Shown: positions 11,277 to 21,445, counted from the stretch's first letter. The stretch: DNA of 60,000 bases from Strigamia acuminata (GCA_949358305.1 OX442318.1:15050517-15110516), one strand, 5' to 3'. Notes: a model not told the origin generated them from the letters alone. Translations and numbers: made by a program.

Positions 11277-11283
11277 GTTTTTT
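11237..11283 (-). promoter_or_regulatory. Programmed -1 ribosomal frameshift signal (gag to pol)
   Basis: In the gag frame the last codons read CAA AAA AAC ATG TAG, so the heptamer A AAA AAC (11283-11277) is a canonical X XXY YYZ slippery site. A slip of -1 bypasses the TAG and opens into the pol frame, which has no stop before the pol ATG at 11235. Five nucleotides downstream a perfect 7-bp stem can form, GGCGCGG (11271-11265) with CCGCGCC (11243-11237), enclosing a smaller CTCT/AGAG stem. Slippery site, spacer and stem together are the textbook layout. Confidence 0.88.
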
Positions 11284-14200
11284 TGAACCAATTCCGTCAA
11301 TGACTGCACGATCTTCTCAATGTCCTCCTTCGTAAATTTCTTTGGTTGGGGACAATTCCTTGCCCAATGTCCTAATTGCTGACAATTGTTGCAAGGTGAG
11401 TTCTCCGGTGTGGCCTTGACTGTTGGCTGTGTAGACTTCGGAACCGCTCCTGTAGGTAATGGCGCCGTTGATGTTGAAGGTTGACTCAAAAATCTTTCCA
11501 TCACCTTCGTAAGGTTATTTGAAGCTGTGGTTGGCTTTGCAGCTTGAGTTAGCGTTGAGGCTGGCGCAGATGCAGGTGCTGCTGCTGCTGCTGGGCGAGT
11601 GAACGGATTCAACGTCCTTCCTTGCAGTGATGGCTTATATTTTGGAGCTGTCGGGTTATTTCTTGTGTAGAATGCGTGTGCTCCTTCTAATAAATCATCA
11701 ACTTCTGACTCTACTTCTTCCTGTGCCCAATTTGTCTCATTTGGCACTTCTTCTTTATCTTCCATCTCTAACCTTTCCACTATTGCTTTTGCTGTCATCT
11801 TGACTGCACTTTTGGGTGGAGGGTGAGGATTGGATGGGTCCACTGGCACTGTTCGTTCAGCTGGCGTGTTTGATGAAGGCGGGAGAATGTATTGTCGTGG
11901 TTTCATTCGCCTCGTACCTCCGGAAGCTGCTTCGGATTGCTTCTTACTTAGCTCTTTCATGGCTTCACGATCGGCGTTTGTCATGTATGTAATAAAACGT
12001 TCGTCGATCTTTGTTTGGTGAGCTCGCATGAATGTGGCTAATTTTTTAAATGACCCTGGATTGGGCGCATTTACTGACATCAATATATTTTTCGAATATT
12101 GAGTCAAGCCTTTTCTGAATTGCCTATCATGTGATGCATCGCCCATTTTGTATGGCAATTTGGTGAGGAGATCCTCTGTTCGTCGTAAATATGCTCGTAA
12201 GTCTTCTCCTCTATACTGTTGCCAATTATCCCAATGATATAGCAATGTCTCGATTGGTTCGCCATATTCTGTCAAAAATGCTTTTACGAACGAGTCCCAA
12301 TCTTGGAATTCTTGCTCGTAGAACCAATCAGCTGCATTGTCGGATACTGCTTTTGGAACAATCTTTTTTAACGTCAAATATGGACTTGCACCGCTTGCTC
12401 TGGCTAGTCGCACCATTTCTTCCAGAAATTGCGTTCCAGCATGCCAATTTCCATCAAATATATCTGGCAAAATTCTGTCCCATTTAATTTGACTTTCTGG
12501 CTCAAACGTGTGTGTCCAATTAATTGCTCGATATTTTTCGAACCTTCTCTGGCGAGCTTCGTCAGCTTCATCGACTTCTGTCGCCGCTAATTTGGAGTCA
12601 ATTTGATCTTTGATGTACTGCTCCCAATATTGCGCATCTTGTGCTGGCGCTGTCGCTCCTTGTTCTGGAAGTTGCTCAGCAAATGGGTTGTTGGTCCTTT
12701 GCTGTTGTTGCTGTCCACAACGTGGTTCGAAATTCGTTCTGTGATAATTTTGTTTTTGTCGAAAATTATCTGATCTTGGATTATTTTGTGAGAAATTGTC
12801 ACTTCTCTGTTGTCGCTGAAAATTGTTATTTTCTTGCTGCGACTGTTGAGGATTTCCTCTGTCATAGGATGGTGGCGCATTAAAATCTCGAAATCCTCGG
12901 TTATGATGCGCGAATCCTCCTTCTTGACTTTGGGGAAATTCTCTTTGCTGATTTGCTGCGCTGTTCAGCCATGGATTTACGTATGTTTGGAAACTTCTTG
13001 CTTCCTCCTTTGGCTGTTGAAATCCTTGTGGCAGCTGATACTCATTTCTTGGTACTTCTTGATCTCTCTCTCTTGGTGGAGTGAGAAAAGGGTTATTTCT
13101 TGCTCTTTCCGAGTCTTCATATTCTGGTGGGCTCAATATTGGTCGTCCAAACGGATTTTCTCTACTTGATTCACCTTCCTGCCTGTTGTATTGTTGTTCC
13201 CACGCATACTGTGGTTCCGGTCTAATTATTGACACAGGTGAGTTTGCTCTTTCTCCCAATATTGGTGCCTTTGGTCGAGTTGGCGGTAGATTTTGCCAAT
13301 TTGGTCGATTTTCCGCTGTCTGCTGCCTTTCTCGACACACTTCCCTTCTATTTGGAGTGTTTTGAATATTTTGCACATTTCCCTGCCTTGTTACGAGATC
13401 CTCTCCCGTGTATGGGCACTTTGCTCGAACTGGAATGTCTATGTCCATTGGCAGTCTTTCACTTCTGAAATTTGTATCTATTTCCATCGGCTGCATATCA
13501 CTATTTTTTGGCTGACCATGTGGCTGCAAATTTCGTTGGTTTAACATATCAATTAAATTTTGATTTTGCGCAGGTGAGGGTGGCTGTATTCTCCTATCTC
13601 CAGGTACTGGCTCCTCCCCCCTCTTTTTTTTTTTTGACGGACTTTCCGACTCTCCATTGGATGTTCGTCGTCCTGCACGTTCATGTAATTCGCTAATCGT
13701 GACGTCATATGCAGAATACGGGATGTCTTGAGAGAATTGATTTCTGCGTAAGTGGCGTCGCACCGCTTCTGCGTCTTGTTCAGCGCGAAAGGTGATCAAA
13801 CGAAGCTGCTCATTTTCTGCCTCTATCGCTGCAATGGCTTCTTGCTTACGTTTTTCGACTTCACGTTTTTCTTCCACCAATCTTTGTTGCTCTGCTTCCA
13901 ACATATCTCTCTCTTCTCGCAGACGTTCCATTCCGGACAGGATACGATTATTTTCGTTACGCACCCACTCGACGGAATTTTCTGCAAATTTCTCTGTGCT
14001 GTCACGACGTCTTTTATCAACTTCTCGTTGTTGATTTTTTGCGCGAACGGCTGCTTGTTCTTCACTCATTAAGGCAACCCAAACGTCATCACGCTTGAAA
14101 TTTTCGAGTCGTTTACGGCGTCGAGCGTCTCTTTCGCTCGGCGAGAGTCCTTTTTCACTTTCTATGCGGGCCGATTCCGTGTCGAAAGCTTCACCTGCTC

Positions 14201-14837
14201 TGTCTGCCATATCTGCCCGAATTGCACTGAGGCTTCTCCGGTAGGCGTCTACAAGCCTTTCGCCTGGTTGGCGTCGAATAAGTGGTCGTTCACGTACTCT
14301 GTCCTCAACAATGTCCATTAAGTCCATTAACGAAACTTCGGCCGCGTCTCGTTCACTGGACGATTGTTGCTGGTACACTGATCCAATTTTGTTTACGTTG
14401 GCCAGTGTTTTTTCGTACAATTCACGATCCGCTTCTGACATGTGACTTCTACGTGACGGTGGTCGTGAGATTGAGCGTTGAATTTTTGACGACGAAGTTT
14501 CAGTCTCTTTCGTCGCCGAATTTGGCGATTTTGGCGATTTTTGCTGCGCCAAAATGTCTGGCGGCTTTTTTGCCGTTACTTCTGGAGTTTTTGGCCGCAC
14601 GTGTTGCAACACAGGTTCTCCAGTTAATTCAACCGATTTTGGCGGTGAATGTGTTAATTTGGGCGGCGAAGGCGTTGTTACGTTGCCTCCGACTGCTCCT
14701 TGCGCCTGATCAACTATTTCAGGTACTTGTGGAATATCCACTTCCATATTTTGATCTGGCGCTTGGCTGTCCGTCGGTGGTCCTGATTGACGCGTCGGAT
14801 ACTTTTTCGTAGGGATAAAGCTTTTTCTTCTCGGCAT
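11271..14837 (-). CDS. gag: Ty3 Gag, unusually long (1188 aa)
   Basis: The ATG is at 14837, about 95 nt inside the 5' LTR. The first half is charged and low in complexity: a basic start (MPRRKSF), a coiled-coil-like E/R/K/Q region around residues 260-370, then a Q/N/P/R-rich stretch. A retrotransposon Gag (capsid) domain follows, recognisable around FDGNWHAGTQFLEEMV and LRAYLRRTEDLL, then an A/P/T-rich linker and one CCHC zinc knuckle (CNNCQQLGHWARNC) near the C-terminus. Typical Ty3 Gags are about a third of this length, so the roughly 700-residue N-terminal extension is the odd part. It forms the particle and binds genomic RNA. The last codons carry the frameshift site. Confidence 0.93.
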   Translation of the reverse strand: MPRRKSFIPTKKYPTRQSGPPTDSQAPDQNMEVDIPQVPEIVDQAQGAVGGNVTTPSPPKLTHSPPKSVELTGEPVLQHVRPKTPEVTAKKPPDILAQQKSPKSPNSATKETETSSSKIQRSISRPPSRRSHMSEADRELYEKTLANVNKIGSVYQQQSSSERDAAEVSLMDLMDIVEDRVRERPLIRRQPGERLVDAYRRSLSAIRADMADRAGEAFDTESARIESEKGLSPSERDARRRKRLENFKRDDVWVALMSEEQAAVRAKNQQREVDKRRRDSTEKFAENSVEWVRNENNRILSGMERLREERDMLEAEQQRLVEEKREVEKRKQEAIAAIEAENEQLRLITFRAEQDAEAVRRHLRRNQFSQDIPYSAYDVTISELHERAGRRTSNGESESPSKKKKRGEEPVPGDRRIQPPSPAQNQNLIDMLNQRNLQPHGQPKNSDMQPMEIDTNFRSERLPMDIDIPVRAKCPYTGEDLVTRQGNVQNIQNTPNRREVCRERQQTAENRPNWQNLPPTRPKAPILGERANSPVSIIRPEPQYAWEQQYNRQEGESSRENPFGRPILSPPEYEDSERARNNPFLTPPRERDQEVPRNEYQLPQGFQQPKEEARSFQTYVNPWLNSAANQQREFPQSQEGGFAHHNRGFRDFNAPPSYDRGNPQQSQQENNNFQRQQRSDNFSQNNPRSDNFRQKQNYHRTNFEPRCGQQQQQRTNNPFAEQLPEQGATAPAQDAQYWEQYIKDQIDSKLAATEVDEADEARQRRFEKYRAINWTHTFEPESQIKWDRILPDIFDGNWHAGTQFLEEMVRLARASGASPYLTLKKIVPKAVSDNAADWFYEQEFQDWDSFVKAFLTEYGEPIETLLYHWDNWQQYRGEDLRAYLRRTEDLLTKLPYKMGDASHDRQFRKGLTQYSKNILMSVNAPNPGSFKKLATFMRAHQTKIDERFITYMTNADREAMKELSKKQSEAASGGTRRMKPRQYILPPSSNTPAERTVPVDPSNPHPPPKSAVKMTAKAIVERLEMEDKEEVPNETNWAQEEVESEVDDLLEGAHAFYTRNNPTAPKYKPSLQGRTLNPFTRPAAAAAPASAPASTLTQAAKPTTASNNLTKVMERFLSQPSTSTAPLPTGAVPKSTQPTVKATPENSPCNNCQQLGHWARNCPQPKKFTKEDIEKIVQSLTELVQKNM

Positions 14838-14912
14838 TTTTTACAATAAAAAGGTGCAAGAAAGAAACAGTAAGAAAGTCGAGAGTCCCGTTAAAATTAA
14901 CAATTTTTAGTT

Positions 14913-14930
14913 CAAATCGACAGGCCCCCA
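14913..14930 (-). other. Primer binding site of the Ty3 element, tRNA-Pro-like
   Basis: Two nucleotides inside the 5' LTR the minus strand reads TGGGGGCCTGTCGATTTG. The first seven bases and the later GTC match the tRNA-Pro primer site known from murine leukaemia virus. The rest has drifted, so the primer assignment is tentative. Confidence 0.55.
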
Positions 14931-14932
14931 AG

Positions 14933-16096
14933 TGTAACGTTCTCGAAATGTTATACTTAAAATACAACACGGGGAACGTTAGGATTGCTTTTAAAAAGAC
15001 TTACACATAATATAAATAATTACTAATTTTATAATTTAACTCTGACTTTAATAAAATACTTTGATATAAAAATAGGGATAATTCCGACCCGGAATTATCT
15101 TACAATAATGATATGACTAAATGATAATTTACAATGCTGGGTTTTCCAGACTTTGAGAACATAGCAAATAAGAAAGATTAATTAATATATTCATGCAAGA
15201 CAAAATAACTTATAATTAGGAATAAGGAAATTAGGAAAAATACTGATGCAATGAATACTATGGATTCGGTCCGGAATCTTCTTATTGCGTCCAGTCGCTC
15301 GGCGTGGGCGACGGAATTCGCTTGGACGTCAAACTTGAAGTCCAACCTCGCTTCGGTCCTCGTGTGCGTCCTGGCGGGCTGTGGCTCGTCTGGGATCGCT
15401 ATTATCTCGAGATATGCCGGTCTTGGCTGTATCTCGTCCGTGGCGTCTTCGTACGTCTCGGGAATTGGTTCCAACGGAATATTTCCACTCATACGAGCGG
15501 AATACAAACGCAAGCGGAATTCCGCTGTCTTAGTTGGGAAATCCCGTAAACTAGATCTGCTTACGTTCGGCAACGTGATGAATCTTCCTCCCTCGGTCCA
15601 GCGTTTGTTGCGGCGGTGGACGAGCGTTCTAGCCGTGGCGAACTGAAGATTCTTGACTCTTTTGTGGCTAAGAGTGTTGGCCTGACTCTTACTTGGAGAA
15701 GAGTGTAATCCCTCTCTTCTTGTTGGGAAGAGAATTACCAATTGTGTATCTCGAAATAACCTTGTGTTATTTCAAGAAGTGAGCCTAAATCTGAAGTGAA
15801 GTTTTCTCCCATAACAAACAATGATTTTCAGTGGTTTTCAGTTGTGTGTTTTTCAGGAGGTGTTTTCAGGTTCAGGTTTGGTTTCAGACTGAGTTCCTAG
15901 CAGCTGCTCTCACTGCTAACAGGATGTAGCACATCCTGTAGTCCCTAGATCTTATCTTGTTTCCCACACAAGATAGGGGCTACATCCTGTGTGCCTGGAT
16001 GATTCTTGCAATCCTTTTGGTACTCAAATTAGACTCACATAAAATTATTAGATTTTAAGGAATTTCCTTTATTAGTCGTAATTTGGGATTACCACA
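14933..16096 (-). repeat. 5' LTR of the Ty3 element
   Basis: The 1164-bp partner of 2687-3850, bounded by the primer site at 14930 and the target duplication ACCT at 16097. It drives transcription on the minus strand. I could not place TATA, U3, R and U5 with confidence. Confidence 0.95.
15178..15492 (-). CDS. LTR-encoded small protein with C-terminal membrane anchor (5' LTR copy)
   Basis: The same 104-codon ORF as at 2932-3246, with its ATG at 15492. The predicted protein is identical between the LTRs, but this says nothing about selection because LTRs are homogenised at each replication. Open frame continues upstream to 15741 without ATG. See the other copy for the layout of the protein. 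Confidence 0.45.
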   Translation of the reverse strand: MSGNIPLEPIPETYEDATDEIQPRPAYLEIIAIPDEPQPARTHTRTEARLDFKFDVQANSVAHAERLDAIRRFRTESIVFIASVFFLISLFLIISYFVLHEYIN

Positions 16097-16446
16097 ACCT
16101 ATCATTATTGTGAGTAGCTCCAGTGAATTTCAGAGTGATGCAATAATATGTTTTGATGTTTACAATGACTACAAAAATAAATGTATAATCACATTTAAGG
16201 CATTAAATTTTAGAAGAAAGTGCTTTGACGTTACAAGATTATTAAAACTACAGTGTGCAGTCTGAGTTTTCTTGATATTCTTAATGTTTTTATTACGATT
16301 TGGCTAAAATTATAAAAAATTAGGGACAACTGACAGCTGGGTATTTGCAGCGTAAAGTTATTCTGTACCAAAATCTAAAAAATTTGTGTAAGTTTGTATA
16401 AAAACGTGTTTAAAATCCGTATAAAACCATGTTGAAGATGTGTTTA

Positions 16447-16678
16447 AAATTGTTAAATTTGTTTAAAATCATTAAATTCGTTTAAATTATTAAATTCGTT
16501 TAAATCGTTAAATTTGTTTAAATCGTTAAATTTGTTTAAATCGTTAAATTTGTTTAAATCATTAAATTTGTTTAAATAGTTAAATTCGTTGAAATCGTTA
16601 AATTCGTTTTCATCGCTAAATTCGTTTTCATCGTTAAATTCGTTAAAATCGTTAAATTCGTTTAAACTGTTAAATTCT
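16447..16678. repeat. 18-bp minisatellite upstream of exon 2
   Basis: About 13 imperfect copies of an 18-bp unit of the type AAATCGTTAAATTTGTTT, ending roughly 285 bp before exon 2. The period is a multiple of three, so it leaves an open minus-strand frame of N/F/D/K repeats. I treat that frame as an artefact. Confidence 0.9.
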
Positions 16679-16963
16679 GTTTTAATTTTTACATAAAAGC
16701 TGATGGCTGACAACTCAAGGCTGACGGCTGCCGAGTAATTTTAGAGTTTGGGGGTCTTTGGGGGTTTTGGAAAATGGGGGGCTGACAGCCTGACAGCTGT
16801 TTAAGTCATTTTCTATCTCTTAAAATTTTATCAAAATTATTCACATGTTATGTGTATCTCTTTCCCTATACACATAGAGTACCATATCTAAATTGATTTT
16901 TATTAGGTATAAAAAAAGATTTAAATTTAAAACGAATTTCTGATTTTTAAATATTTCTTTCAG

Positions 16964-17152
16964 CTGTCCAACAGTCGTTTTTGGAAGAGCCAGGTGACTC
17001 ATCAGTTGTGAAGGGCGCAAATGTAATTTTGCCTTGCATTGTGAAAATGAAAATGGGCATGATTCAATGGACGAGGGATAGTTTTGGTCTGGGCATAGAA
17101 AGAGAAATGAAGGGATTCCCACGCTATAAAATGATTGGTAATGACAAACAAG
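16964..17152 (+). CDS. kirrel: KIRREL-like gene, exon 2 (Ig1, first half)
   Basis: The acceptor is TTTCTTTCAG and the donor GTAAGC. It encodes the first Ig domain with VILPCIVKM (first cysteine), IQWTRDSFGLG and FPRYKMIG, closely matching the KIRREL Ig1 pattern (QWTKDG..LG, PRY). It enters and leaves in phase 1. Confidence 0.95.
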
Positions 17153-17219
17153 GTAAGCAAGATAAAATACAATCACAAGACTTTATTTATGAGTCAACTT
17201 GTATGCACTTTATTCCTAG

Positions 17220-17342
17220 GTAACTATTCTCTGAAAATAGAGAACGTCAAATTGGAGGATGATGCCATTTACCAGTGTCAAGTTGGAGCTGCAGACAATG
17301 TCCGTGGAATTAGGTCACGAAATTCCAAGCTCACAGTTCTGG
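17220..17342 (+). CDS. kirrel: KIRREL-like gene, exon 3 (Ig1, second half)
   Basis: A 67-nt intron precedes it (acceptor TTCCTAG). It encodes NYSLKIENVKLEDDAIYQC, with the second Ig1 cysteine, and ends RNSKLTVLG at a phase-1 GTACAT donor. The reading frame continues directly from exon 2. Confidence 0.93.
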
Positions 17343-19217
17343 GTACATGCTTTAATACATTTCTATTTGTATAATTGTAGTGAAATGCAATATGGTTTTC
17401 ATTTGGTTCATCACACTATTGTTGCTTTTAAAATTTATTTTGCTGTCATTCACTCAACCAAGTGCAAAATTTTTGCCTCATGCACATAAATTTATCACAT
17501 TGACTAATGTGCATAATTTGTTACATTTCGAGGTGCATTCAAAGGTTTTGCTTCAGTGGTTTTGAAGTTTATATAAACAGCAAAAACAAAAAATAAAAAC
17601 TTGCCTAACTGTGAGTATGTGAGAAGCAATTTTGTGCTCAGGCAACACCATGGTTTTATTTTCGGGGGAAGACGGTAGGCTCGCACAGTGCACACGCACA
17701 AGAATTAACAAGACAATGACACAAGAGATTGGATTCAGAGATTTTATGGTCTTTTTGTTTTGCGTAGAGGTTAGTCTCATTCCCTTTTCTATTGATTATA
17801 CTGCATTCCTGCTCTGTATCTACGACTAATACACTGACTGTGTGACTACGAAGCTTACCTTTCACTGTGTAGACAGAACTACTGTACCTTTGTTCAATTG
17901 GGTTCATGTGCTGCTCAGGGTACCTGGAATAACTTAACGGAACAAACCCTTAGCATCACTATGAAGAACAAGGGTAAGCGGTTAGCAGTCATGTTCACCT
18001 CATCTGTTCCAGTTAGAAGTTCTCTGCTCCACCATCTACTGTAGCTTATACCACCTTCTCCAATTGGTTGTCCAATGATGTCATGCAACCAGCAACTCAT
18101 CCTGACATGGTAGAGTTGCAGTATTGGGTTATGTGGGTCGTGTGTTGACATTTTTCCGGAATACGATCATAGCGTCTCAGAATTGTCAGTGATTATCATA
18201 TGCTGTGATTATTAATTCCTTTATATTAATTTAGCTGACGAATTGTAATTGTGGCCACCCATTTTAATACAATTAAACATCTACTCACGTTTTAGAAGGT
18301 AAATACTTTGCCTAAAAGCATTACGACACTTGAGAGGTTAACTTTGATCTAATTTTTGTGACTGTCATTTTCAATTTAGTTGTAAAAACCAAAATTTATA
18401 TAAACCACTTCAAAAACCAGTTCAGCAGTAGCCCTATTTTTGATTTGCGGTTATTAGTGATGGTATTGCCAGTAGTCATTACAATGGACAATAAATAAAT
18501 AAATTAATTAAATAATTAAATTATCCTAATAAAAATGTATATGTCTAAACCACTTTCTAAAAAAATTATGTGGTTTCAACTTCAACTTTGATTGGATTTT
18601 ATTTACGATTTCTTCCTACAATTTTTACAAATAAAACTAGATATAAATATTTGATTAATCTGAAAGCATTGTTTAATATGATTACGTACACTGGAAAAAA
18701 AAGTAGATTTACATTCTTGTAAAACATTGTAAATATAAAGGTAGATGGGTTTTACAAGTTTGTAAATTAGATTTACAAGCAATTGGAAATGAGTTTTTTC
18801 TCAGCATTTTTACCATCTAGGAAAGAGACTATTTCCATGACTTTTTTTACAATAACTTTACAAACATTTTCAATTATGTAATTTTGAAATTTCATAATGT
18901 ATTTCCAATTTATTTCCATTATATTTCCAATATAAAACAAGCTGGGATTTGTAATGCAGGGAAGCATTACATATTAGACTTCTAAACCCTGTCTTTTTGT
19001 CCCTAAATAAAACACCGAAATAATAGAAAATAAAGTAATTTAAAAAAAAAATTTTTTTGCCAATATAAAGCAACAACAAACAAAATCTCACCAAAATTTG
19101 ATATGATATGCTGCGGAATTGTTGCATCCGGGGTTTGCTACAATCGGGAAATAAATCGCCCGGAAAACTAGAAAATATTTCTAGTTCGATTTTTTTTCGC
19201 AGCCAATCACAGCTCAT
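17343..19217 (+). other. Intron 3, 5' part: no recognised feature
   Basis: AT-rich sequence with no supportable gene. A 78-codon minus-strand ORF at 17915-18151 lies in less AT-rich sequence and may be an old transposon fragment, but I recognise nothing in it. The stretch 18700-18950 is rich in TTTACAA and ATTTCCA words. Confidence 0.35.
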
Positions 19218-19733
19218 TTGCGATTTTACAAAGTGCAGACGCTACAGGAATCTCTGTGCTGCAGGAATTCCTAGCGCCGACACCAGACACCACCATCCTA
19301 CAGCCAATCACACCAACACAGCGCCATTTCTATATTTCACGGAGTTTAGGGCTGAACTGTATGAAGTGCTCGCGATGCACGGAATGAACAAACCGCCTAC
19401 ATCGACACGAATCCCGACGCGAAGAAATCGAAGCCGATCGTCGTTTGTCTGCATGGAACTCCGGGTGCACGCTGGGATTTCAGTCACTTCTATCCAATCG
19501 GGGATTTCGTGTCAAAGCTACATAAATTTTCCGGGTATTTTGAATGAATTTAGTCAATTAAATTGTGTTTTGATGTTTCTCGATGATTTTTTGGTGTTTT
19601 TTTTGCAGCGATAATAGTGACCAAATGAGTTGTCCGAGGCTGAATCTGCATTAATTCGATTTGATTTGAATTCAGAAATAAAAAGTTAATATGCCATGTC
19701 AATCACTACTGTTTTTATTGCAGTAACAATTGA
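19218..19733. repeat. Left arm of a 0.5 kb inverted duplication
   Basis: From GCGATTTTACAAA to AACAATTG this arm matches the reverse complement of 21446-21945, with a few substitutions and indels. It is less AT-rich than the intron. It contains the hydrolase-like fragment (+) and the 3' end of the spacer gene (-). The arms are about 1.7 kb apart. Confidence 0.88.
19380..19654 (+). pseudogene. Alpha/beta-hydrolase-like gene fragment
   Basis: In one + frame the sequence reads KPIVVCLHGTPGARWDFSHF. LHGTPG is the oxyanion-loop motif found after the first strands of alpha/beta hydrolases. A possible donor GTATTT near 19534 and acceptor TTTTTTTTGCAG near 19609 would join a short final exon ending in TAA, with AATAAA shortly after. 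No Asp or His of a catalytic triad region follows, and the frame upstream is closed by a TGA, so this is a fragment. The right arm carries a damaged copy with T-S-G instead of T-P-G. Confidence 0.5.
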
Positions 19734-20069
19734 ATGATGAGTGTCCAAGACTTGGACGAATTTTATCCTGTTCAATATCAAGCAATAGCATTCCATTGAA
19801 AGTTCATTACTAAGCGTGACCCATTCCAAGGTTTTGCAGAGTGTGGAGTCTTGTGAGCACAGTTTCCGAACGAAATCCTCCGTTATTCTAGAGGCCCTAA
19901 GATCGATGATTGGCAGCCGAGCGATGTAGGTCGCCGCGTCGTCTTCAACGGGAGTGTTGAAAATGTCTAGTAGTTGGAAATTTGGCAAAGTCTGGCACAT
20001 TTGTTTGGAGGTGGCGGTTGTCAGAGTATATTCGTGGGGTAGTTCAGGTAGTTGTAACACCGCCAGATC
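19686..20069 (-). CDS. Leucine-rich-repeat-like gene fragment, last exon
   Basis: The acceptor TTCGCCCAG ends at 20070 and the frame is open from 20069 to a stop at 19686 (127 codons). Leucines recur with LRR-like spacing (LPNFQLLDIFNT, LPIIDLRAS, LEWVTLSN, FVQVLDTHHS). The last codons lie in the left arm of the inverted duplication. How it connects to the exons at 20558-21002 is not resolved, since no convincing donor was found between them. It resembles F-box/ZYG11-type LRR proteins only in general pattern. Confidence 0.4.
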   Translation of the reverse strand, partial: DLAVLQLPELPHEYTLTTATSKQMCQTLPNFQLLDIFNTPVEDDAATYIARLPIIDLRASRITEDFVRKLCSQDSTLCKTLEWVTLSNELSMECYCLILNRIKFVQVLDTHHSIVTAIKTVVIDMAY

Positions 20070-20557
20070 CTGGGCGAATAGATAGAATTAGAAAATTTAA
20101 AACACATTCTTTGTAAGAATGTCGCACAGAAATGGCTTGTTGTATGTGCATGTCTTTTGGATTTAAAAGTAGTTTGCATAAAGCATTTTTTTGTATGAAG
20201 AAATGTATTTTTATGCAATTTTTGGCTGAAAATGCATTTTTTGTTAGAAAATTTAATTTTTGCTCCACAAGATGCCATTTTGCACTACAAAATGCGTTTT
20301 TTGCACATCAAAATGCCATTTTTTGCACATCAAAATTCCGTTTTTGCATAACAAGTTACATATTCCTGCCTGCAAATGCATTTTTTTGCATGAAAACAAT
20401 ATTCAGACCAATTTTTAGTAACGCAATAATTTGTTGTCTTTTTTTACTATTCCTTCCCTCTTAACAATAATTTCAAGTCCCATCACTGTGTGTGGACACT
20501 TCTCTCTCTTTACTCACTTCCAACTTGTGGCCACAAACCCGAAGCAAAAAATCAAAA

Positions 20558-21002
20558 TCAAAATTTGGACTCATAAACTTCAACAGCAGTTCTTCCTGAT
20601 TTTTGTGCAGACAGAGCGACGTCCCACGCCTCTGTCTCACGAACACTTTTGTCCCAAAACTCTAAGTCATTCAACCTCATCAGCATGTCTTCACGAACAA
20701 TAAAAGCTAAATCAAACAATTTTATATTAATAATTACGAAAAAAATCCACAAATTTGTGACACTCACGTAGTACATCCACGTCGGGTTCATCGGTACCAA
20801 TCAGAAATCCGAATAGGTTAGGAGGCCAAAGTAGATGAAAAAAAGAATTCTCATAGTCAAGAATCACCGGGAAATGTTCAGCACTGACTTCATCGAAGTA
20901 ATCCATTAATTCCACTGTGGTCCTCATTCGGTCGTCCTCCAGTTCTTCAACAGGCCGTTGAATAAGACACCGAAAAAGAATTTTAATACCGCATTTTATC
21001 AA
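20558..21002 (-). CDS. Minus-strand two-exon gene fragment, unknown product
   Basis: An open frame 21002-20768 ends in phase 1 at the donor GTGAGTG. A 61-nt intron (20767-20707) ends TTGATTTAG, and the second exon begins at 20706 in the matching phase and runs to a stop at 20558. The first exon contains RTTVELMDYFDEVSAEHF and LLWPPNLFGFLIG, the second FIVREDMLMRLNDLEFWD. The phase match and intron length, which equals the host's short introns, support real coding. The 5' end is not defined. I do not recognise the family. Confidence 0.45.
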
Positions 21003-21445
21003 TTAAGAGCCGCTGCTCTTATTCAAAACTGCCATTTTTGTCAGCAATTACAATTTTGGTTTTTCGTTTGTTAAATTTGTTTAATGTAACAAATGGAGTC
21101 TGAACGTCACAACCGAGGCGTACGTTCATCGTTCGTGAGGTTAAATACAGAAACAATATCGTACTTTTGCAAAAATACGGTTTTCTTGGTGTTTCAGCTG
21201 CGGCTACTATTTGAGGGCGACTCTTAATCGGTAAAATACGGCACATACGGTTTTGAAATGACATGTAGACATGTTTTAATGATTGCATTTTCGATCCTGT
21301 GGCGATATTCACTCGGGAGATTTTGAGATTTTAGTCTTGGTCGGCAGTTCTGAATTTCCAACAATAGTTACTGCAGCAACAGGTAAACAACTGTTGATCA
21401 ACAATTGACGAAATCTAGTAAAAATCAACAACATAAACTGCAAAC

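Larger units (their letters stand above)
2687..16096 (-). mobile_element. Full-length Ty3/gypsy LTR retrotransposon, 13.4 kb
   Basis: Two 1164-bp LTRs (2687-3850 and 14933-16096), each TG...CA, flank gag, pol and a third ORF, all on the minus strand. The target duplication is ACCT (2683-2686 and 16097-16100). Reading along the element: 5' LTR (14933-16096), primer site, Gag (1188 aa), -1 frameshift signal, Pol (protease, RT, RNase H, integrase with GPY/F), spliced ORF3, polypurine tract, 3' LTR (2687-3850). I noticed one LTR mismatch (3289 C versus 15535 T), so the insertion looks recent. All main ORFs are intact. The large Gag, the extra ORF3 and an LTR ORF make it unusually long for Ty3. 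It lies antisense in intron 1 of the host gene. Confidence 0.97.
2239..16963 (+). other. Intron 1 of KIRREL-like gene
   Basis: This 14.7 kb phase-1 intron contains a hAT MITE (2442-2596), a complete Ty3/gypsy element (2687-16096) and an 18-bp minisatellite (16447-16678). Without the Ty3 element and one target copy the intron would be about 1.3 kb, so most of its length is a recent insertion. Confidence 0.85.
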
